Shown here: piece by piece, positions 25,967 through 35,453 of the stretch
Position numbering within the stretch: position 1 is the first letter of the stretch
Layout of the letters: each line of letters begins with the position of its first letter
Notes under the pieces: generated by a model
Database searches by the model: none
What the model was told of the DNA's origin: nothing
The model's input: only the letters and a program-made list of their open reading frames with translations
Translations under genes and position numbers: made by a program
NCBI RefSeq assembly: GCF_000282495.1
Contig: NZ_AKJE01000040.1
Coordinates: forward strand, 62,001-126,000
Length of the DNA: 64,000 nucleotides
Origin: Pseudomonas sp. GM79
GTDB lineage: Bacteria; Pseudomonadota; Gammaproteobacteria; Pseudomonadales; Pseudomonadaceae
Direction of reading: 5' to 3'

Positions 25967-27397
25967 ATGAAGCGCTTTATTCAAGGTGAACATCGAGGCC
26001 AAGGCACCTTACTTCCCGAGAGTCTCGACGACTACGTCAGCGATACCAACCCGGTGCGCGTAGTCGACGTCTTTGTCGATGAACTCAACCTGGTCAATCT
26101 GGGTTTTGAAGGTGCCATCCCAGCCGATACTGGCCGGCCTGCTTACCATCCCTCGGTCTTGCTGAAGATCTACATCTACGGTTATCTCAACCGCATCCAG
26201 TCGAGCCGACGTTTGGAGCGAGAAGCCCAACGCAACGTCGAGCTGATGTGGCTGACCGGGCGTTTGATGCCCGATTTCAAGACCATTGCCAACTTCCGAA
26301 AAGACAACAGCAAGGCCATCCGAGGCGTTTGTCGCCAGTTCGTCGTGCTCTGTCAGCAGTTGGGATTGTTTGGAGAAAATCTGGTTGCCATCGATGGCAG
26401 TAAATTCAAGACTGTCAACAATCGTGACCGCAATTTCACCAGCGCCAAACTAAAGCGGCGAATGGAAGAAATTGAATCGAGTGTCAACCGTTACCTAGCG
26501 GCACTCGATGCTGCCGATCGGCAAGAACCCACAGCTTCCGAGCCCAGCGCCGTGCGCTTGGAAGAGAAAATCGCCAAGCTCAAAACTGAAATGAAGGAGC
26601 TTCAGGCGATCGAAATCCAGCTCAACGCATCGCCGGATAAACAGGTCACCCTGACCGATCCAGACGCCCGCTCCATGATGACGCGCGGCACGGGAATCGT
26701 CGGTTACAACGTGCAGACAGCGGTCGATACGCAGCACCATTTGATCGTTGCACATGAGGTGACCAACGTGGGTTCCGACCGCGATCAACTCAGTTCAATG
26801 GCCAAGCAGGCGCGCGAGGCGATGGCGTCAGAAACGTTGTCGGTAGTGGCTGACCGAGGTTACTTCAAAAGCGAACAAATCCTGGCTTGTCACGATGTAG
26901 GCATCACCGCCTACGTGCCCAAGCCGATGACCTCTGGAGCCAAGGCTGACGGGCGTTTCAATAATGATGCCTTCGTCTATGATGCGGCAAAAAACGAATA
27001 CATTTGCCCGGCTGGAGAGGCGCTGATCTGGCACTATTCCTACGTTGAAAAAGGCCTGAAGTTGCATCGGTACTGGAGTTCGAAATGCCAGGGCTGCGGG
27101 TTGAAATTGCAGTGCACACCGAGCACGGAACGACGAGTTCGACGCTGGGAGCATGAAGCCGTCTTGGAGGAGATGCAGCTTAGGCTGAGCAACGCGCCAG
27201 AGATGATGCGAGTCCGCAAACGGACGGTTGAGCATCCCTTCGGGACGCTCAAACAATGGATGGGTGCGACGCACTTCCTGACGCGAAAGCTGGCCGGGGT
27301 GGGTGCGGAGATGAGTTTAAATGTGCTCGCCTACAACCTGAAACGGGTCATGAAAATCCTCGGCACCACTAGCTTGATGAAAGCGTTAACCGCGTAA
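25967..27397 (+). CDS. IS1182-family transposase
   Basis: 476-residue DDE transposase, apparently intact. N-terminal helical DNA-binding part (MKRFIQGEHRGQGTLLPES, then RLEREAQRNVELMWL), catalytic Asp in AIDGSKFKTVNNRDRNFT (about 140), second Asp in the VVADRGYF region (near 291), and Glu in VEHPFGTLKQWMG (near 424). A coiled-coil insertion lies near 165-225, and a four-cysteine cluster near 370-385 (CQGCGLKLQC). Ribosome binding site AAGGA is present. Bounded by the terminal repeats of the element at 25147-27554. Confidence 0.96.
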   Translation: MKRFIQGEHRGQGTLLPESLDDYVSDTNPVRVVDVFVDELNLVNLGFEGAIPADTGRPAYHPSVLLKIYIYGYLNRIQSSRRLEREAQRNVELMWLTGRLMPDFKTIANFRKDNSKAIRGVCRQFVVLCQQLGLFGENLVAIDGSKFKTVNNRDRNFTSAKLKRRMEEIESSVNRYLAALDAADRQEPTASEPSAVRLEEKIAKLKTEMKELQAIEIQLNASPDKQVTLTDPDARSMMTRGTGIVGYNVQTAVDTQHHLIVAHEVTNVGSDRDQLSSMAKQAREAMASETLSVVADRGYFKSEQILACHDVGITAYVPKPMTSGAKADGRFNNDAFVYDAAKNEYICPAGEALIWHYSYVEKGLKLHRYWSSKCQGCGLKLQCTPSTERRVRRWEHEAVLEEMQLRLSNAPEMMRVRKRTVEHPFGTLKQWMGATHFLTRKLAGVGAEMSLNVLAYNLKRVMKILGTTSLMKALTA

Positions 27398-27558
27398 AAA
27401 GCGGGATATTTACCCCAGCCAAAGGACTTTAAGAAGCTACCGAGCCGTTTTAACTGTTCCTGGAAGCGTCGTGGCCTTGATCAGTTTGCGAAACGTGAGC
27501 ACGGTCTCCTAGTGTCGATATAGAAACCCCGATTTGACGTTTTTACACACTCTGGGCC

Positions 27559-27614
27559 GATTACCGCCCTTGCCGCTAGGCAGTAAACGGCCAGAAGCAA
27601 TGGGATGGACCAAT
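27559..27614. repeat. palindromic repeat copy A (split) joined to an IS110-type left-end remnant
   Basis: Bases 25135-25146 (CCGCTTCTGGCC) plus 27559-27598 (ending CGGCCAGAAGC) form one palindromic repeat that was split by the IS1182 element. Directly after AAGC, at 27599, begins AATGGGATGGAC, which is also the left tip of the IS1111-type element at 32195, at the same position of the same repeat. The following bases to about 27711 look only distantly related to that element's left end, so a truncated relative is likely. Confidence 0.65.
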
Positions 27615-27711
27615 CTGACTTCAGCCGAATGCGTCGTTCGTCGCAAAGGCACAAAGCTCCCCAGGCGCCGTTGATGGCCGTATGGGTCAGCCAGCCGCAA
27701 GTGACTAACCC

Positions 27712-30700
27712 TTATCTGGCTTCAAATGAACGAATCTTCGCCAGCGCACGGCTGATTGGCGGGTTTTCCATGCCTACCGGAATAAGAACATCGTCGTCAG
27801 GCTTGATAGCCGTAATCTCCTGGTCGTTCTCATCGATCTCCCAGGCATGTATGACAACAACCCCAGAGGTTAATAAATGGCTAACGAGCTTTCCTTCGGC
27901 ATTCACCGTAGCAACATCACACTTCTTGTGCACCTCATAATCTTTCAAAAATCTGTCAATATTTACAGAAGAGCTTGGCGTCATAGTATGGATTCTAGAA
28001 AGGGCTGTTTGGACTTTCGAAGAGCCATCATCAGACCGATCAATATTGCTTGTAACAACCACACGATAATGCGCAGGATTCTGCCTGCTAATGCCACGTA
28101 TCAATGCGATGCGCAAAGTGTTATTGGGATCTTTGTCCCCGATAGTTTTTGCGATATTCTCGAATATTTTATTCCCAACAGCGGTGTGCTCGAAGCCAAA
28201 CATCAGCAAAGGAATTTCGCCTTCGCATGTTTGGAAGCCTAAGCCCTTCCAACCGGCTTGATCCCACAGACTCACCTGAATGAGAGAAACTACTTTAAGC
28301 TCTCTATGTTTCATTGTTGAAAACTGAAACGGATGTTTTGGACGCTCCTCGCGCACATTCGATTTAGGGCGCCAATCCATAGGTTCTATGTTGTGATGTT
28401 CAAACCAAGTGGCTTCTCGTGTTGGCTTGTACAACTCGAAGACCGCATCATTGTGAGAAACCATACCTGGTACTGCATCGCGCCCCATGAAATAGCTATC
28501 CAAGCCAACATTAGAATTGAAGATAACTGCGCGCTCCAAGGCCTTATCGTCTCGAAGCATTTCTTCCAGTTTCGACCAGCCAATTTGAGGGCAAACGATG
28601 GAGACAAAGTGAAGGCAGAATTCACTATAAAAGTTCTGGATTCTACTTCTTTGCTCGTCGGTTAAATTGGCAATACTGAACGGCGAGCAGAGAATCTCAG
28701 CAGAAGTCACCTGCGCAGCAGTATCGAATCTGTGCTGCAGTATGAAGTCATCCTCATCTTCCAATAAGATATCAATATTCACGGCGGGCACTGTAGCCGC
28801 TGCATGGTCTGACATCATCGGTGCGCAAAAGCTTTCCAGTACAGCCAGCAATTGCTGCGCCAGCTCAATGCAGGGGGATTTCACTGGGAAGGATACAGAC
28901 ACCTTACAACCCAGGATGTAGGAGCTTATGGTCGTCCAGCGGTCTAGATAAAGGTCGAGCGGAGCCACCGGAGCTCCCATATCAATGCTGCGCCACATGT
29001 TCATAAATTGAAAATCAATTGGCTCGCCCTCAGGCCCCGCTTTATCTTCATGACCCAAGCAAACCAATAGTGCGTCCGCACTGAGCCCTAGATCCAATTG
29101 ATTCAGTTTATCCGGCAACCACGCCAGCCTCTCGATATCTGAAAAATTGGCATTGAGGAATAGCTTACCAATCAAACATTCATAATTGATCTTCTGACTA
29201 TCTGTCCAAGGATTTTCATCCAGCATTGGAGAGATGAGGTGAGCCAGGTGATACCAAGTCAGCGACTGGCCCAAGCGACCTAGCTGACCTTCAATCCACA
29301 TGAGTCGTTGGTAAATAGCGGCTTGCTTAGCACTGCTTCGCTGTTCCTTCAGCGCATCAGCGGTAGCAAGGTACGCTGCCATCATCGCTGCCCCTCGCGC
29401 AGCCCAGAGCAACCCCTGCTTCTCATACGCATGGGACAGCATATAAAGGGCAGCGAAAATTTCCCGCTTGCTCTCGCTGCTATACAACCCATAGAGGGAC
29501 AACCCAAAGCACTTGATCGCCCTGTAGTAATCCTTTTTGTCGCTGCTCAGCGCTCCGCGCCTCAGGTACTTATCTGCCTTTATCCGGCTGTTTTCCCGTG
29601 CACCGGCATCGTCAATGACCTTATCCATCAGATCCTCGTAGGCCTTGAGATCTCCAAAGGCCACATCGAGAGCTTCCAACAAATTGACGAGGCGAGCCAT
29701 AGGATAACCAATCAGCTTATGGGCGCTGTCGACTATAGTGCTCAGAATGTTAAAGGTAGTGTTGACTTGATCCTCACTTTCAGCCGTCAACAGGTCTAAA
29801 AGCGCCAAAGAAGTCTTGGCCTGCAATGCGCCGCTAATCATATCCGCGTCTTCGGCTATCGAGTTCAACTTCTCTCGAATGGCAGCCTCTAGGGAAACCA
29901 CATCGAGGGTGCACTTGCCGTCTCGATGAGTGGTGACCACTAGATTGAACAACGTTACGACTTTCTCCCATACCTCAACGTTGTCGGTCTCTTGGGCCAC
30001 GCCAAGCGCTTTTTCAAAGGTTTCCTCAAATAGTTCGGCATTTTCCAGCCACCAGTACGCGGCCCATGTCAGCTGATAAAGGGCATCAAAATGCTGTCTT
30101 GGGGTACCAAATTTTTTCGCTGTCCGTACGGCGATATCGAACTGATGCTGTACAGCAGCGGCATCCCGCTCAAGCTCTTTGTAGATGATGGCACGCTTGG
30201 TGTAGAGATCGACCTGGGGGATGGTCAAACGGCCTGGATCTTCAATCTGGTCGATCTGGCGTTCGATCTCTGCTAGCTGGATCTGCTTGTCAGCATCGAA
30301 TGGGCCGATCTGAATTTTGCTGTCAATGCTGCCTGTAAGACCTAGGTGATCGATAGCAAGGTGCTGATTCTTGGGCTGCAGCGTTTTATCAAGCAGCCAG
30401 GTTCGATCGAGGATTGTGACCTTGACGTCATACTTTTCGGAAAGCTCGTCCTGGAGCTCTGCCCTGGAGCTGTTCTTGATGAAACGGCTGGTGACACAGA
30501 AAATTCGGACGTAGCCACGCCCTGTTGACATGATGCTCTCGACATCCTTTCTGCATTTTGCCCTCCAATCTTTCTGGGTGCTGACACCGAATGCCCATCG
30601 CTCGGACTCTGGGGACTCGTTTAGCCCCCAGAAGAAGGCGATCTGGTTGGCGACAGGGAAAGTTTCTGTGTCGGTTTTGCCGTCGCCACCTGCTGTTGGG

Positions 30701-30942
30701 CCGGTCTGGGGAACCAGGTTGGGACAGATTTCTCGCTCGCAAAGCTTCCGTACGAATATCTCGAACTGAAGCTCTTGGCTTCGATTGTTCAGAGTCTCGA
30801 AGTGGTACTCCAGCATGGAGCGGTCGATGGTCGATTCTTGTAGCTTTACAGTATCCGAGAACTGCTCCGGACGTCTTGCTCGCAGGAAGTCTTGCGGCTT
30901 AGGGCCAGCGATCTTGGTAGCCGATTGTTCCTTTTCCATCAT
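27712..30942 (-). CDS. PD-(D/E)xK nuclease-like domain plus TPR array, probable defence protein
   Basis: 1076 residues, family not recognised by name. The N-terminal part (about 55-185) looks like a restriction-endonuclease fold: ELQFEIFVRKLCE, GGDGKTDTE (85-93, with Asp87 and Asp91), then FGVSTQKDWRAK (119-129, with Gln123-x-Lys-type residues), and a closing VTILDRTWLLD strand that is typical of the group. From about 215 to 620 helical repeats of TPR type follow (for example YTKRAIIYKELERDAAAVQHQF). The C-terminal 400 residues are mixed. The combination of nuclease and repeat sensor resembles single-protein phage sensors. It is 193 bp downstream of an unknown gene in the same direction. Flanked by copies A and B of a palindromic repeat. 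Confidence 0.65.
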   Translation of the reverse strand: MMEKEQSATKIAGPKPQDFLRARRPEQFSDTVKLQESTIDRSMLEYHFETLNNRSQELQFEIFVRKLCEREICPNLVPQTGPTAGGDGKTDTETFPVANQIAFFWGLNESPESERWAFGVSTQKDWRAKCRKDVESIMSTGRGYVRIFCVTSRFIKNSSRAELQDELSEKYDVKVTILDRTWLLDKTLQPKNQHLAIDHLGLTGSIDSKIQIGPFDADKQIQLAEIERQIDQIEDPGRLTIPQVDLYTKRAIIYKELERDAAAVQHQFDIAVRTAKKFGTPRQHFDALYQLTWAAYWWLENAELFEETFEKALGVAQETDNVEVWEKVVTLFNLVVTTHRDGKCTLDVVSLEAAIREKLNSIAEDADMISGALQAKTSLALLDLLTAESEDQVNTTFNILSTIVDSAHKLIGYPMARLVNLLEALDVAFGDLKAYEDLMDKVIDDAGARENSRIKADKYLRRGALSSDKKDYYRAIKCFGLSLYGLYSSESKREIFAALYMLSHAYEKQGLLWAARGAAMMAAYLATADALKEQRSSAKQAAIYQRLMWIEGQLGRLGQSLTWYHLAHLISPMLDENPWTDSQKINYECLIGKLFLNANFSDIERLAWLPDKLNQLDLGLSADALLVCLGHEDKAGPEGEPIDFQFMNMWRSIDMGAPVAPLDLYLDRWTTISSYILGCKVSVSFPVKSPCIELAQQLLAVLESFCAPMMSDHAAATVPAVNIDILLEDEDDFILQHRFDTAAQVTSAEILCSPFSIANLTDEQRSRIQNFYSEFCLHFVSIVCPQIGWSKLEEMLRDDKALERAVIFNSNVGLDSYFMGRDAVPGMVSHNDAVFELYKPTREATWFEHHNIEPMDWRPKSNVREERPKHPFQFSTMKHRELKVVSLIQVSLWDQAGWKGLGFQTCEGEIPLLMFGFEHTAVGNKIFENIAKTIGDKDPNNTLRIALIRGISRQNPAHYRVVVTSNIDRSDDGSSKVQTALSRIHTMTPSSSVNIDRFLKDYEVHKKCDVATVNAEGKLVSHLLTSGVVVIHAWEIDENDQEITAIKPDDDVLIPVGMENPPISRALAKIRSFEAR

Positions 30943-31135
30943 CCACTCCTGAAATGATCAATGGCATCGCCCGGCTACGATCAACGCCTTGGCCCTGAGC
31001 CAACGCAAGGCTCGGCGTCATCGTGATGGTGTGCGGTTCACGATGCTGGGGAAGGTCCGTGCAGACATGGTGAGCGGACGATCGTTTACACCAGCCACCG
31101 GCCTTGATGGCTGATGGCTGATGGCTTGCTCGAAT

Positions 31136-31855
31136 TTATGGGGCCGGCCTCTCGGGCTGCCAAAAATTGCAGCTGAAGTTATTCAGGCCTCCGCCGTGGG
31201 GACTAGGCCTGACCAAGAACACCTCAGGCACAGCATCACCGTCGCCACCCTTGCGAAAGAACTCTCTCAGAGAGAAGAGCGCCTGCATCTTCAAGCGCTC
31301 CCATTCTTCGAACAGGCGATCTTCGAGATCCCTCGCGACCTTGGCGGCGCTAGGTTTGCGCTTGGGCGGCAACTGGGTGTAGTTGGGCTGAGGGGAAAAG
31401 TCGTAGACGAAAGTCAGTTGCCCGTGATTCCAGTCCGCAGACTGTGACGCTCGCCAGCGGAACGGCACTCGCACAGATAGACGCTTGCTGAGGTGGAAAG
31501 GCGGCCTGATCTGATCGTCAATGTAAAACAGCTCCCCCTCTTGGCGCTCAGTTTCGAGCCGCCCCTTCATTTGTTGCACGGCGTGAACGAGGTCACTGCC
31601 GGCACGCAGCGCATCTTGCTGAGTCCGTTCGCGCTTCGCATGGGCCTTGGCCTTACTGTACTCAGCGATCGCTTGTTGGAACCCATGGAGCTTGGTAGCC
31701 ACGTAGGGCCCACAGTTACTGAGACCAAGGCCATGAATCGGCCCTACGCGCTCTTCATCTAGGCACTTGTGTACTGCTGACCGAAGCACCGTCTCGTCGA
31801 CGTCGCTGATTGCAGCTTGCTGATCACTGGGCAGGTTAATGTACGACATAACCAA
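31136..31855 (-). CDS. unknown protein upstream of the nuclease-TPR gene
   Basis: 239 residues, cytoplasmic, no family recognised. A helical segment (about 55-110; KLHGFQQAIAEYSKAKAHAKRE) is followed by a predicted beta-rich part (RVPFRWRASQSADWNHGQLTF) and a basic helical segment (KVARDLEDRLFEEWERLKMQ). The start is ATG 31855 or ATG 31849 (MSYINLP). It is the first gene of a possible two-gene unit with the nuclease-TPR protein (gap 193 bp), and both lie between palindromic repeat copies A and B. A DNA-binding or adaptor role is only a guess. Confidence 0.6.
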   Translation of the reverse strand: MVMSYINLPSDQQAAISDVDETVLRSAVHKCLDEERVGPIHGLGLSNCGPYVATKLHGFQQAIAEYSKAKAHAKRERTQQDALRAGSDLVHAVQQMKGRLETERQEGELFYIDDQIRPPFHLSKRLSVRVPFRWRASQSADWNHGQLTFVYDFSPQPNYTQLPPKRKPSAAKVARDLEDRLFEEWERLKMQALFSLREFFRKGGDGDAVPEVFLVRPSPHGGGLNNFSCNFWQPERPAP

Positions 31856-32194
31856 AACTATCCTTGTGTAATGGTGGCCTGACTACCGCCTCATCTCAGC
31901 CCCTGGCCACTGGCAAGCCTTCGCCCGCGCCTATGGGAGATTGATTGTCCCATGGCGATAGCAGGAAGCTCTTGAGGATAATCAGGCGATGCTGTCACAA
32001 ATGCTCAGATAGGCGCAATGCCCGCAGTGCCGGCCTCTGGAGGCAGACCGATCAGCTGCTGCAAAACGTTGAGCCTGAATCGCCCCTGCTTTTGTAGACG
32101 CCTTCAAGCTTCAAGGAAGGGCTGCTAACCCTGCGTAACTGTCCGCTTTCGGCCGTTTTCTGCCCGTCGCGAGAGGCAGATAACAGCCAAAAGC
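31856..32194. repeat. IS-end remnant and palindromic repeat copy B (left part)
   Basis: No gene. At 32076-32102 lies TGAATCGCCCCTGC followed by TTTTGTAGACGCC, which resembles the tip of an IS element and recurs at 42326. At 32140-32194 lies the left part of palindromic repeat copy B (TGTCCGCTTTCGGCC through CCAAAAGC). Its last five bases GGACA are at 33571-33575, beyond the IS1111-type element that interrupts it. Confidence 0.7.
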
Positions 32195-33570
32195 AATGGG
32201 ATGGACTCCTCCTCACTTCGGCATCTTGAGTGCCAGACTGAAGGTGCGAACCGCAGTCAACCGTGAGAAGGAGTCCACACATGAAGCTTATGCGCATTGG
32301 GGTCGACTTGGCCAAGAACGTGTTTCAGATCCACGGCGTGGATCGTCATGAGCAGCCAGTCTGGCGGCAGCGTCTGTCTCGCGAACACTGGCTGCAAACG
32401 GTGCTGGAGAAGATCGAACCCGGCTGTGAGATCGGCATGGAAAGTTGTAGCGGTGCGCACCATTGGGCACGGCAACTACAAGCACGTGGATTTCGGGTGA
32501 GGCTGATTGCGCCGCAGTTCGTCAAACCGTACGTCAAGAGCAACAAGAACGACGCCAACGATGCCGAGGCAATCTGCGAAGCGATGAGCCGCCCCAGCAT
32601 GCGCTTCGTCGCCGTCAAGACCATCGAACAACAGGATATCCAGGCGACGCATCGCATCCGGGCCGGCTTAATCGAACAGCGGACGGCCAAAGCCAATCAG
32701 ATTCGTGGGCTGATCGCCGAGTACGGCCTCGTTGCTCCGAAGGAGTTGCTGATGCTGCGTCGCGCCATACCGTGCTGGTTGGAAGAGGCGGATAACGGTT
32801 TGACGGTACGTTTTCGTCGTCTGCTGGATGGCTTGTGGGGCGACCTTCGCACACTGGATGAACGCGTGGGCGAACTCGACAGCGAGATATCGGCAATCGC
32901 GGCAAGTGAACCAACGGCCGTTCGTTTGCAGCAGCTGCGCGGGGTCGGCCCGATGATAGCCACCGCACTCGTTGCTGCCATTGGTGATGCCCGACAGTTT
33001 GCCAATGGCCGGCAGTTGGCCGCCTCGTTAGGGCTGACGCCGAGGCAACACAGCTCCGGCGGCAAGGATCGACTGCTGGGCATCAGCAAACGTGGCGATG
33101 CTTATCTGCGAACGCTGATGATCCATGGTGCACGATCGGCATTACGCACGGCCAAATTTAAAGATGACCGGCTCAGCCAGTGGGCTGTCCGTTTAGCCGA
33201 GCGCTCACATCCCAATGTCGCCGCTATCGCTTTGGCAAACAAAACTGCACGCATGGCTTGGGCGATGCTGCGCAACGGTACTGATTACCAACCGGATCGG
33301 GCAGCGGCCTGACCCATTCATCCCGGAAGAAGCCCCATACACCACGATTGCGAAGCAACCCGAGCAATGGCAAACCGGTCGAACCGGCGTCGGCAAAACC
33401 CTTTAACGTCCAGGTGCATAAAGCACGTAAAAGCGATCGGGAGCCGACGCGCGAATAGCCCATCATGGCCCTGCATCGAAACGATGCCGCAGTAAGAGGC
33501 CGAATATACGTGTGCAGTCGGCACGGGCGCCAAAGCAAAGGAGGCTTGCAATGAGGAGGAGTCCATATAC
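32195..33570. mobile_element. IS1111-type element (IS110 family), 1376 bp
   Basis: Subterminal 15-bp inverted repeats ATGGACTCCTCCTCA (32201-32215) and its complement (33552-33566) mark the IS1111 group. Removing the element joins AAAGC to GGACA and completes palindromic repeat copy B, which defines the ends. The transposase is followed by about 240 bp without a gene (33313-33550). In this group that segment is expected to encode the guide (seek/bridge) RNA. Confidence 0.85.
32281..33312 (+). CDS. IS110/IS1111-family transposase (DEDD recombinase)
   Basis: 343 residues. The N-terminal DEDD domain has RIGVDLAKNVFQIHGVD (first Asp near 8), MESCSGAHHWAR (Glu near 60) and KSNKNDANDAEAICEA (two Asp near 95-100). 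The C-terminal domain has LRGVGPMIATALVAAIGDA, then GLTPRQHSSGGKDRLLGISKRGD with the conserved serine region. ATG 32281 follows AAGGAG by seven bases. It appears full length and intact. It carries out RNA-guided, site-specific insertion; the target here is a palindromic intergenic repeat. Confidence 0.95.
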   Translation: MKLMRIGVDLAKNVFQIHGVDRHEQPVWRQRLSREHWLQTVLEKIEPGCEIGMESCSGAHHWARQLQARGFRVRLIAPQFVKPYVKSNKNDANDAEAICEAMSRPSMRFVAVKTIEQQDIQATHRIRAGLIEQRTAKANQIRGLIAEYGLVAPKELLMLRRAIPCWLEEADNGLTVRFRRLLDGLWGDLRTLDERVGELDSEISAIAASEPTAVRLQQLRGVGPMIATALVAAIGDARQFANGRQLAASLGLTPRQHSSGGKDRLLGISKRGDAYLRTLMIHGARSALRTAKFKDDRLSQWAVRLAERSHPNVAAIALANKTARMAWAMLRNGTDYQPDRAAA

Positions 33571-33599
33571 GGACATTTACTACGCTGGGGTAATTCAGT

Positions 33600-35357
33600 G
33601 TTGGCGCTGGTGCGATTTTGACTCAGGGGGGATGCGGCGGAAATCTTGGACTACCTGGAGGTAGTTCATGTACTCATACGAAGACCGTATCCGAGCGGTC
33701 AAGCTCTACATCAAACTGGGCAAGCGAACCGGGGCAACTATTCGTCAGTTGGGCTACCCGACGAAGAACTCTTTGAAGAGCTGGCACGCAGAGTATGAGC
33801 GATGCCTCGACCTGCCGCGTGGCTACGAGAACTCGAAGTCGAAGTACTCACTGGCCCAAAGGGAAAAGGCTGTCGGGCACTATCTCGAATACGGTCGCAA
33901 CATCGCCGCTACCATCAAGGCGTTGGGCTACCCCGCGCGGGATTCGTTGCGTGCCTGGATTTACGAAATGCACCCCGAGTTGCATACGCGTATTGTCGGT
34001 CGATCAGACGGGTTAGCCCGGCCGCCAGCGGTGAAGCAGGCAGCGGTCATCGCGCTGTGCACGCGAAAAGAAAGTGCGAAAGCCCTGGCTCAAAAGCTGG
34101 GCGTGTGCAGGCCGACCTTGTACAACTGGAAAAACCAGTTACTCGGCCCAGAGGTATCCCCATCCATGAAGTGTCGGCTTGAACCCTCATCGTCACCGGA
34201 ACGAGAGGAGTTGCAGCGGCAACTCGAATCTCTCCAGCTCGATGTTCGCCGTTTGCAGCTTGAACATGACCTGTTGATGAGGGCGAATGAACTCATAAAA
34301 AAAGAGACGGGCATCAACCGGCAAGTCCTGACCAATCGGGAGAAGACATTGCTGGCTGATGCCCTAAGGCAGAGGTACTCCTTGCTAGAGCTGCTTGACG
34401 CGTTGGGCTTGGCCCGAAGCTCCTATTTCTATCATCGAGCCCGAATGCAGGTCGCGGAAAAGTACACCGAAGCGCGTCGTGCCATGGCGGACATATTCGA
34501 GCGCAATCATCGTTGCTATGGCTACCGTCGGATGCGAGCTTCGTTGAGCAGGCAGCGTGTGCGCCTTTCAGAGAAGGTGGTGCAGCGCTTGATGAAGCAG
34601 GAGTGCCTGGTCGTCGCCAAGCCGAAACGGCGTCGATACGGTTCCTACCTCGGGGAGATCAGTCCGGCGCCGGAAAACCTCCTCAACCGCGACTTCACGG
34701 CCCTAGCTCCGAATGAGAAATGGCTGACCGACATCTCGGAGTTCCAGATCCCGGCCGGCAAGGTGTACCTGTCCCCCATGATCGACTGCTTCGATGGGAA
34801 GGTAATCAGTTGGTCGATCGGCACGCGTCCCGACGCCGAGCTTGTGAACACGATGCTGGATGCCGCTGTCGAAACGGTGGCCAGCAACGATAAACGGCCT
34901 GTTGTTCACTCCGATCGTGGCGCTCACTACCGCTGGCCCGGCTGGCTATCGCGCATCGCTGATGCGAAGCTGATTCGTTCGATGTCGCGCAAAGGCTGCT
35001 CACCTGACAACGCGGCTTGTGAAGGTTTCTTCGGCCGACTGAAAACGGAGCTGTTCTATCCTCGCAACTGGCAGTCAACGAGCATCGAGCAGTTCATTCA
35101 GGCCTTGGATTCATACATTCGCTGGTACAACGAAAAACGAATCAAGATTTCCCTCGGCGCGCTCAGTCCCATTGAGTATCGTGAAAGCCTGGGCTTCGCG
35201 GCATAACCAGTCCAAGTTTTTGTCCGCATCCCCAGGTTGCTGATTTTGACTGACCCACATGCTGTCTCCGAAATCGCCCGTAAGGTCATCATTTTTTGAG
35301 TAGTCGGGTGGGGCAATGAATTCCGGTAGCCTGGGTCAGAATCGCACCAGCGCCAAC
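33600..35357. mobile_element. IS3-family element, 1758 bp
   Basis: Inverted repeats start GTTGGCGCTGGTGCGATT on both ends (24 of 26 bases match) and are flanked by a direct AGT duplication (33597-33599, 35358-35360). It contains a single uninterrupted transposase gene. It lies 29 bp beyond the right end of the IS1111-type element. Confidence 0.9.
33668..35206 (+). CDS. IS3-family transposase, single open frame
   Basis: 512 residues. Three helix-turn-helix units are stacked at the N-terminus: residues 3-45 (TGATIRQLGYPTKNSLKSW), 58-100 (NIAATIKALGYPARDSLRAW) and 118-155 (SAKALAQKLGVCRPTLYNW). A leucine-zipper stretch (about 175-215) follows, then an rve catalytic core with Asp in WLTDISEF, Asp in HSDRGAHY and Glu in NAACEGFFGRLKTE. 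Most IS3 elements use a -1 frameshift between orfA and orfB; here both parts are one frame. Looks intact. Confidence 0.95.
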   Translation: MYSYEDRIRAVKLYIKLGKRTGATIRQLGYPTKNSLKSWHAEYERCLDLPRGYENSKSKYSLAQREKAVGHYLEYGRNIAATIKALGYPARDSLRAWIYEMHPELHTRIVGRSDGLARPPAVKQAAVIALCTRKESAKALAQKLGVCRPTLYNWKNQLLGPEVSPSMKCRLEPSSSPEREELQRQLESLQLDVRRLQLEHDLLMRANELIKKETGINRQVLTNREKTLLADALRQRYSLLELLDALGLARSSYFYHRARMQVAEKYTEARRAMADIFERNHRCYGYRRMRASLSRQRVRLSEKVVQRLMKQECLVVAKPKRRRYGSYLGEISPAPENLLNRDFTALAPNEKWLTDISEFQIPAGKVYLSPMIDCFDGKVISWSIGTRPDAELVNTMLDAAVETVASNDKRPVVHSDRGAHYRWPGWLSRIADAKLIRSMSRKGCSPDNAACEGFFGRLKTELFYPRNWQSTSIEQFIQALDSYIRWYNEKRIKISLGALSPIEYRESLGFAA

Positions 35358-35453
35358 AGTTAGCTGTCTAGCCTGCACTGCCGAGGTCGTAACCCAGCAT
35401 GAACAGCGATTGTTCTAGGCCGCGAAGAGCGTCTACCGGGGCCGCGATCGTAG

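Larger units (their letters stand above)
25147..27554. mobile_element. IS1182-family element carrying a LysE-type gene
   Basis: Perfect 16-bp inverted repeats CAGAGTGTGTAAAAAC (25147-25162) and GTTTTTACACACTCTG (27539-27554) are flanked by a direct GGCC duplication (25143-25146, 27555-27558). The 2408-bp unit contains a LysE-family exporter (25275-25892) and an IS1182 transposase (25967-27397) in the same direction. No internal copy of the repeat separates the two genes, so the exporter is inside the element. Joining the flanks across the element restores a palindromic repeat (copy A, see 27559-27598). Confidence 0.85.
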
